Assembly (NCBI GenBank): GCA_003233535.1 | Contig: QIMA01000487.1 | Location: 1 to 10,883, forward strand | DNA from: Rhodanobacteraceae bacterium | GTDB taxonomy: Bacteria; Pseudomonadota; Gammaproteobacteria; Xanthomonadales; SZUA-5 | Length of the DNA stretch: 10,883 nt | Direction: 5' to 3' | Shown: piece after piece, positions 6,297 to 10,883 of the stretch | Numbering within the stretch: the first letter of the stretch is position 1 | Layout of the letters: the number at the start of each line of letters is the position of its first letter | Position numbers and translations under genes: made by a program | Notes under the pieces: generated by a model | What the model saw: only the letters and a program-made list of their open reading frames with translations | Told to the model about the DNA's origin: nothing | The model's database searches: none

Positions 6297-8744
6297 ATGC
6301 TACCTGTCTGGGGGCGTGCAGTCAGTCTGTGTGTTGCCATGCTGTTTGCTTGCAACAGTTTTGGCCAACCGGCGGTGCCAGAGTTTGATGCAGAACTGGA
6401 TCCTTGGACTAGCGGCGACGGAGCCGCAGGAGACAACTTCGGCAAGGCTATAGCTCAAGCTGGTGATTGGCTGGCGGTCGGCGCTCCGGGTGACGTCCTC
6501 GCCGATACGATGTCCATTACCGGCAGTTCTCAAGGGACTGTGTATCTCTACCAGCGTATCGCCGGGAGCTGGGAGTTTGCGCAAACGCTGCAAGTGCCTG
6601 ACGCGATCCCAGGTGCTGCATTTGGGCTGGCTTTGGCCCTGCAGGGTGAACTACTAGCCGCGGCCGCACCTCGGTCTAACCGTTCGGGCTTGATTGGTGC
6701 GGGCGAGGTCCATCTTTATCAACTCGATGGTGCCGGGTTATGGCAGCTGAGCGCCACGATCCAATCGCCGATGCCCGCCACTGACGGAGACTTTGGTCAA
6801 TCGCTACTGATGCTGTCGCCAACTCAGATAGTCATTGGAGCCCCGGGTGAGTCAGCCGGTGGCCAGTTTGCTGCAGGCGCAGCCTACTTATTCGCCGAAT
6901 CGGGCGGTCAGTGGCAACAGCAAACCCGAATTATCGCCGATGTCGCCGAATCGGGCGCGCGCTTTGGCAGCGCTTTGGCAGCGCTAGGGTCCGACTTGCT
7001 AGTCGGTGTGCCTGGCGCTGGCGCCGATGATGCGGGTGCGGTCGACCTTTGTGCGTTGCCCAGTGGAGCCAATCTGCAACGTGTTTCGTCCAGTCTTGGC
7101 CCGCAAGGCCAGTTTGGGACGACGCTAGACGCGGATGCGAACCTAGTGATTGTTGGCGCACCGAACGCAACCGTAGCGGCTATCGACGGCGCCGGTGCAG
7201 TGGCGGTCTATCGTAACGCGGATCTGGCGGCACCCCCAGAATTGCTCAACTCGCAGGTCGTAGAGAGCCAGGCGCGGTTCGGTGACTCGGTTCGGATCGA
7301 CGGTGTCCGATTACATATTGCTGCGCCGCAAGCAGACGTTGCGCCAGGCTTCGACGAGGGGATCGTTGAGTACTATGACGTGTCGGCGCTATCGGCGGTA
7401 TTGGAAGGCGTTCTGAGTAACCCATTTCCGGGGTTGTCGGGACGCTTGGGCAAGACTATTGTCGTCGACGACTCGACCGGCGGGCTGCTGCTGGGTGCAG
7501 ATCTGGATCGTGTTGGGCCTAACAATGCCCAGGGTTCGGTTTCCCTATTCGCCCGTCAAGGACCCGACTACGCCGCACCTTTGCGGCTTACTCGAGGGGA
7601 CGGGGCTTATTTAGAGCGCTTCGCATCGGCCGTAGCGGTCGATCATCAATGGGCCGTAGTAGGCAGTTTTCTCGAACGAACCGAGGCTGGAGCAGAAGCC
7701 GGCGCAGCGTACGTCTACCGCAGGATTGGTGGGCAGTGGCAAAGGTATCAACGTCTGCTCTCGCCAGACCCGGCAGTTGAGCAACGCTTTGGCGCAGCGC
7801 TGTCGTTGCGCGGCGAACGATTGCTGGTTGGCGCGTTTTGGGATGCAACGCTGGGCGTAGACTCTGGCGCAGCCTATCTCTACGAACTCGTTAACGACAG
7901 CTGGGAGCTAAGCCAGACGTTTCGCTCTCCGGCACCCGTTGAGAGCGGTCACTTCGGGTTTGCCGTGGCTCTGGATCCGGAACTGGATCAACTCTTGATT
8001 GGAGAACCGGGGGCGAATGATCCCGGCTTCTTGCAGGGCGCAGGGCACGTATACGCCAGGAATGGGGGAGGCTGGGTGCTGCAAGCGAGCCTTCTGGTGC
8101 CTGCGCTCGATCTTTTGGCCGAGTACGGCACATCGGTCGCAATCGAAGGCGATAGCGCATTGCTTGGTGGTCCGTTCGCAAGCACCGACAGTCTGAACGA
8201 TGCGGGTGCCGTTGCAGAGTTCGAGTTCAACGGCACTTGGCAGTTTGCGTCTCGCTTGGTCGCTCCAGTGCCGGCTGAGTTCGCTCGCTTCGGTCAATCG
8301 GTGGCGCTCGACGGCCAACGAGTTGCGATTGCCGCCCCCCAGGAACAGGTGGGCCAGGATCAGTCCGCTGGGGCCGTGTTTGTCAGACGTGGCAGTGACG
8401 AGTTCGAACGATTAGTCGCTCTTGACGGTCGCGCTGGTGATCGATTGGGTACGCAATTGGCGCTGTGCGGTGCCCGGATTTTGGTCGGGTCGCCGGGGGT
8501 TGATATCGATCAGCAGTCATCCCGCGGCGCGCTCTACGTGTGGGCTGATGAGGGCGACAGCTGGCGCGAACTACCGAGGTTTCTAACGCCCGATGGCGGT
8601 GGTCTCGAGGGCTTGGGATTGAGCACGGACTGCGACGGTGAGGTCGGATTCGCGGGAGCCCCATTTAAGGCGGCCGTCAATCCCCAAGAGGGGCGCGCCT
8701 ATAGCGTCGTTATCGGTAACTTGTTCGCCGATGAATTCGAATAG
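6297..8744 (+). CDS. Secreted FG-GAP (integrin-like beta-propeller) repeat protein
   Basis: This 815-residue exported protein has no recognisable enzyme domain. It starts with an export signal (MLPVWGRAVS followed by LCVAMLFAC). Cleavage could be by signal peptidase I near SFG-Q (about residue 23). Cys19 in LFAC is an imperfect lipobox, so a lipoprotein is possible. From residue 48 to the end it is built of 14 FG-GAP type units of about 50-61 residues. Each has an FG-like motif, then a strand ending in a GAP-like turn, then GAxYLY and an aromatic strand. The FG positions are 48, 109, 166, 223, 273, 328, 384, 442, 498, 553, 610, 665, 717 and 773. The integrin DxDxDG calcium loops are not evident. 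The protein ends NLFADEFE. A surface binding or adhesion role is only inferred. It lies between kynurenine genes but shows no link to that pathway. Confidence 0.88.
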   Translation: MLPVWGRAVSLCVAMLFACNSFGQPAVPEFDAELDPWTSGDGAAGDNFGKAIAQAGDWLAVGAPGDVLADTMSITGSSQGTVYLYQRIAGSWEFAQTLQVPDAIPGAAFGLALALQGELLAAAAPRSNRSGLIGAGEVHLYQLDGAGLWQLSATIQSPMPATDGDFGQSLLMLSPTQIVIGAPGESAGGQFAAGAAYLFAESGGQWQQQTRIIADVAESGARFGSALAALGSDLLVGVPGAGADDAGAVDLCALPSGANLQRVSSSLGPQGQFGTTLDADANLVIVGAPNATVAAIDGAGAVAVYRNADLAAPPELLNSQVVESQARFGDSVRIDGVRLHIAAPQADVAPGFDEGIVEYYDVSALSAVLEGVLSNPFPGLSGRLGKTIVVDDSTGGLLLGADLDRVGPNNAQGSVSLFARQGPDYAAPLRLTRGDGAYLERFASAVAVDHQWAVVGSFLERTEAGAEAGAAYVYRRIGGQWQRYQRLLSPDPAVEQRFGAALSLRGERLLVGAFWDATLGVDSGAAYLYELVNDSWELSQTFRSPAPVESGHFGFAVALDPELDQLLIGEPGANDPGFLQGAGHVYARNGGGWVLQASLLVPALDLLAEYGTSVAIEGDSALLGGPFASTDSLNDAGAVAEFEFNGTWQFASRLVAPVPAEFARFGQSVALDGQRVAIAAPQEQVGQDQSAGAVFVRRGSDEFERLVALDGRAGDRLGTQLALCGARILVGSPGVDIDQQSSRGALYVWADEGDSWRELPRFLTPDGGGLEGLGLSTDCDGEVGFAGAPFKAAVNPQEGRAYSVVIGNLFADEFE

Positions 8745-8749
8745 GCCGT

Positions 8750-8818
8750 AACCTAGCCCGGATATTTCATGAACTCGCGCGATGATCGCGCGAGTTCATG
8801 AAACATCCGGGCTAGGTT
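8750..8818. repeat. 69-bp near-perfect palindrome (copy C of the repeat family)
   Basis: Two 34-base arms (8750-8783 and 8785-8818) flank a single central G (8784). Thirty-three of 34 positions pair; the exception is A8764 opposite C8804, which becomes a U-G wobble in a minus-strand transcript. The first 39 bases after AAC match the outer end of copies A and B, then the sequence turns back on itself instead of running into the AGGACATTG box. It starts five bases after the FG-GAP stop and includes the last base of the ACMS decarboxylase stop, filling the gap between convergent genes. A transcript from either side would form a hairpin of about 30 base pairs. No T-run follows on either strand, so it is not a textbook intrinsic terminator, but it may block read-through or protect 3' ends. 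Confidence 0.9.
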
Positions 8819-9837
8819 CAGACGCCCAACTGTGTACGCGCGCGCTCTCCTAACCAGTTCAGTGCGCTGCCGTGGAATAGCTGGTTGAGCTCGTCGGACT
8901 GCAATCCCAGGCGTTCGATGCTGCTGCCGGGCTCTTGCTCACCCAGTGGAAACGGGTAATCCGTCCCCAACATGACCTGCTCACAGCCTGCTGTTTGCAG
9001 CAGGTATGCCAATGCCTTGTCGTCGTGCACGCAGCAATCAAAGTACAGACGCGACAAGTACTCGCGCGGCGGGCGCGGGTTGTCCACCGCGACGAGGTCA
9101 GGACGCATGTTGAAGCCGTGCTCGATACGACCGAGTGTGTATGGAAAGCTGCCGCCACCGTGGGCAAGAGCCACGCGCAGTTTGGGGTATTTCTCCAAAA
9201 CGCCGCCAAAGATCAGCGCGCATGCGGCGCGACTCTGCTCGGCCGGCATGCCGACTAGCCAGGGCATCCAGTATTTGGGCATGCTTGCCGCGCCCATCAT
9301 GTCCCAGGGGTGCACCAGCACGCACGCGTCCAGCTCTTCGGCGGCGGCAAAGAACTCGTCCAACTCGGGAGCATCCAAGTTCCACAGCTCACAGTGCGAT
9401 CCGACCTGTACGCCGGCTAAGCCGAGATCTTTTACTGAGCGTTCCAACTCGGCAACGGCTAGCTGTGGTGACTGCAGCGGCACGGTAGCCAGACCCAAGT
9501 AGTTGCTCGGGTGCGAATGACCGAGTTCGGCCAAGTGATCGTTGAGCGCTCTATGCAACTCAAGCGCGTGAGCGCCGTCCGCCCAATAGCAAAACATGAC
9601 CGGAACCGTCGATAGCACCTGCACGCTGATGCCGAATTGCGCGTACTGCTCAATGCGCAAGTCGGCGTCCCAGGTGTTTGGCTTAAGCTCGCGAAAAAAC
9701 TTGCCGTCGCGGTAAATTCGGTGCCGCCCGTCTTCGATTTTTAGCACGGGGAAACGCGAGTCGCCGAAGCGTTCAGCCAAATCTGGCCAGCTTGAAGGCA
9801 ACACGTGGGTATGGGTGTCGATCTTGAGCATGATCAT
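8818..9837 (-). CDS. nbaD: 2-amino-3-carboxymuconate-6-semialdehyde (ACMS) decarboxylase
   Basis: This zinc-dependent amidohydrolase-superfamily decarboxylase converts ACMS to 2-aminomuconate semialdehyde, diverting it from spontaneous cyclisation to quinolinate. It has 339 residues and is close to bacterial and human ACMSD along its length. The metal ligands are H9 and H11 (DTHTH), H176 (LVHPWDM) and D293 (LGTDYPFPLGE). The catalytic histidine is H226 (AHGGG). The substrate-binding arginines are probably R49 (FFREL) and R237 (GRIEHGF). The ACMSD hallmarks LSTVPVMFCYW and PWLVGMPAE are present. ATGs at 9837 and 9831 are both possible starts and neither has a clear ribosome site. The stop overlaps the palindrome by one base. 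It is separated from kynU-kmo by the convergent FG-GAP gene and so has its own transcription unit. The symbol follows the Pseudomonas nbaD naming. Confidence 0.95.
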   Translation of the reverse strand: MIMLKIDTHTHVLPSSWPDLAERFGDSRFPVLKIEDGRHRIYRDGKFFRELKPNTWDADLRIEQYAQFGISVQVLSTVPVMFCYWADGAHALELHRALNDHLAELGHSHPSNYLGLATVPLQSPQLAVAELERSVKDLGLAGVQVGSHCELWNLDAPELDEFFAAAEELDACVLVHPWDMMGAASMPKYWMPWLVGMPAEQSRAACALIFGGVLEKYPKLRVALAHGGGSFPYTLGRIEHGFNMRPDLVAVDNPRPPREYLSRLYFDCCVHDDKALAYLLQTAGCEQVMLGTDYPFPLGEQEPGSSIERLGLQSDELNQLFHGSALNWLGERARTQLGV

Positions 9838-9897
9838 CTAGTGCGGTCGGCGTGGACTACAGGTTAACCGATCAGTTGCCGCAGATGCTCAGTTCAC

Positions 9898-9934
9898 CAC
9901 GCTCGGCATCGGCCTAACCCCGACCCCGAGCGTG
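9898..9934. terminator. Hairpin between the desaturase gene and the ACMS decarboxylase gene
   Basis: A 9-bp perfect stem (CACGCTCGG at 9898-9906, CCGAGCGTG at 9926-9934) encloses a second 4-bp stem (TCGG 9909-9912, CCGA 9920-9923) with a 7-base loop. It begins 15 bases past the desaturase stop in the direction of transcription. No T-run follows on the minus strand, so it is either a weak or factor-assisted terminator or a structure in the leader of the ACMS decarboxylase gene. Confidence 0.5.
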
Positions 9935-9948
9935 TTGCACGCAGCCCT

Positions 9949-10883
9949 CTACGCGGCCTGGGGTAGGGCGTAGCTGCGCAGTTTGCGCGAGTAGTCTTCC
10001 AGCGCTTGGATTCCCGACGCTTCCGCTTCGTTGCACCATTGCTGTAGCGCCTCAAGCATCGCCTGGGAAGACTTTCCAGAGCGCGCCATCAGATCAGCAA
10101 GCCGACGCCGGTACTCCACGACTGTGGCGGTGGATGGATGTTCGGAGACCCAGTGGCGTAGCCGAGTTTGCGCTTCGGGCTCCAGCCACCGACCATCATT
10201 GGCGAGCGCCTTGCGCAGGCGCCGGCCTAACTGCGATGCCGAATCGGAGGCCTTCTGCATCTCGCCCTTCATGACCGGCACGGTGACTTCTTTAAAGTAG
10301 TGTTTAAGCACCTGATAGCGATGTGACACCAGCGCCCTGAGCGTATCGCCGTCAGGCACCTGCGCGTCGCGAATGTTCAGTCCCGGCGCCTCGCGCAGTA
10401 CCTTGGCCAACTTCACCCGCTCACACAGTTTGATGACGCCCCAACCAATGTCGAACTCGGCTTTGCGCATCGAGAAGCGAGCCGAGGAGGGGAACGCGTG
10501 ATGATTGTTGTGCAGTTCTTCGCCGCCTATCAGTAACGCCCAGGGCGTCAAGTTGGTTGAACAATCGTTGGTCTCGAAGTTGCGGTATCCCCACCAATGT
10601 CCGAGGCCATTAATGATCCCCGCTGCGAGCATCGGCATGGTCAGCATCTGCAGCGCCCAGACCGTCAGGCCGATCACGCCGAACAGCGCCACGTTGAGCA
10701 ACAGCAGCGAGACGACGCCCATGGTGGAAAAGCGCGTGTACAGGTTGCGCTCGATCCAATCGTTGGGGCAGTTCAGTCCGTACTGGTCGATCATCTCGCG
10801 GTCGTTCAGACATTCCTGGTAAAGCGTTACGCCATAGATCATGACCTTGCCGATACCGTGCGCGACCGGGCTGTGCGGGTCCT
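9949..10883 (-). CDS. desA: Acyl-lipid fatty acid desaturase, 3' part (5' end outside window)
   Basis: This integral-membrane di-iron desaturase probably introduces a double bond into membrane phospholipid acyl chains. The frame stays open to the window edge, where DPHSPVAHGIGKV matches the segment just after the second histidine box of DesA-type proteins. The ATG at 10842 is therefore internal and the gene is cut by the edge. Visible in order are LYQE, NCPNDWIERNLY, a membrane region (about VVSLLLLNVALFGVIGLTVW plus the following hydrophobic stretch) and GLGHWWGYRNFE. The third histidine box HNNHH (10498-10512) sits in GGEELHNNHHAFPSSARFS. A long cytoplasmic C-terminal region ends EASGIQALEDYSRKL, as in Pseudomonas DesA. 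The first two histidine boxes lie outside the window, so completeness cannot be judged. The stop is TAG at 9951-9949. The symbol is by resemblance to the DesA group. Confidence 0.93.
   Translation of the reverse strand, partial: DPHSPVAHGIGKVMIYGVTLYQECLNDREMIDQYGLNCPNDWIERNLYTRFSTMGVVSLLLLNVALFGVIGLTVWALQMLTMPMLAAGIINGLGHWWGYRNFETNDCSTNLTPWALLIGGEELHNNHHAFPSSARFSMRKAEFDIGWGVIKLCERVKLAKVLREAPGLNIRDAQVPDGDTLRALVSHRYQVLKHYFKEVTVPVMKGEMQKASDSASQLGRRLRKALANDGRWLEPEAQTRLRHWVSEHPSTATVVEYRRRLADLMARSGKSSQAMLEALQQWCNEAEASGIQALEDYSRKLRSYALPQAA

Noticed and set aside
8750..8818. CRISPR-like or attachment-site reading of the palindrome
   Set aside because: There is no regular repeat-spacer array and no integrase nearby. 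The sequence is explained by the dispersed repeat family.

Overview
The window looks like chromosomal DNA of a GC-rich gammaproteobacterium. The kynureninase and kynurenine monooxygenase read like those of the Xanthomonadales/Lysobacterales and relatives, and the long secreted FG-GAP protein with a short acidic-aromatic C-terminal tail also fits such bacteria. This placement is inferred from remembered family resemblance, not from a search. No phage, plasmid, CRISPR, tRNA or rRNA signal was seen.

Layout, left to right. Positions 1-90 hold the end of a non-coding repeat element. Next, on the minus strand, come a membrane-anchored PAS-PAS-GGDEF-EAL cyclic-di-GMP protein (87-2420) and a short-chain dehydrogenase (2624-3430). 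A complete 184-bp copy of the repeat element follows at 3443-3626, then kmo (3607-5013) and kynU (5013-6266), which are translationally coupled. Thirty bases beyond the kynU start, on the plus strand, begins a secreted 815-residue FG-GAP repeat protein (6297-8744). A 69-bp near-perfect palindrome built from the same repeat family (8750-8818) separates its 3' end from that of a convergent ACMS decarboxylase gene (8818-9837, minus). A hairpin (9898-9934) and the 3' part of an acyl-lipid fatty acid desaturase gene (9949 to the window edge, minus) close the window.

Three genes belong to the kynurenine route of tryptophan breakdown. KMO makes 3-hydroxykynurenine, kynureninase makes 3-hydroxyanthranilate, and the ACMS decarboxylase acts after 3-hydroxyanthranilate 3,4-dioxygenase, sending carbon to 2-aminomuconate semialdehyde instead of quinolinate and NAD. 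Tryptophan dioxygenase, formamidase and the 3,4-dioxygenase are not in the window. The kynurenine genes are interrupted by the FG-GAP gene and the palindrome.

The most unusual structure is the repeat family. Three members sit exactly at gene 3' ends. They supply the stop codon of the c-di-GMP gene, the last five codons and stop of kmo, and overlap the last base of the ACMS decarboxylase stop. The third member is a near-perfect long hairpin that could have arisen from the other form by template switching. I did not find a clear new defence or biosynthetic system here.
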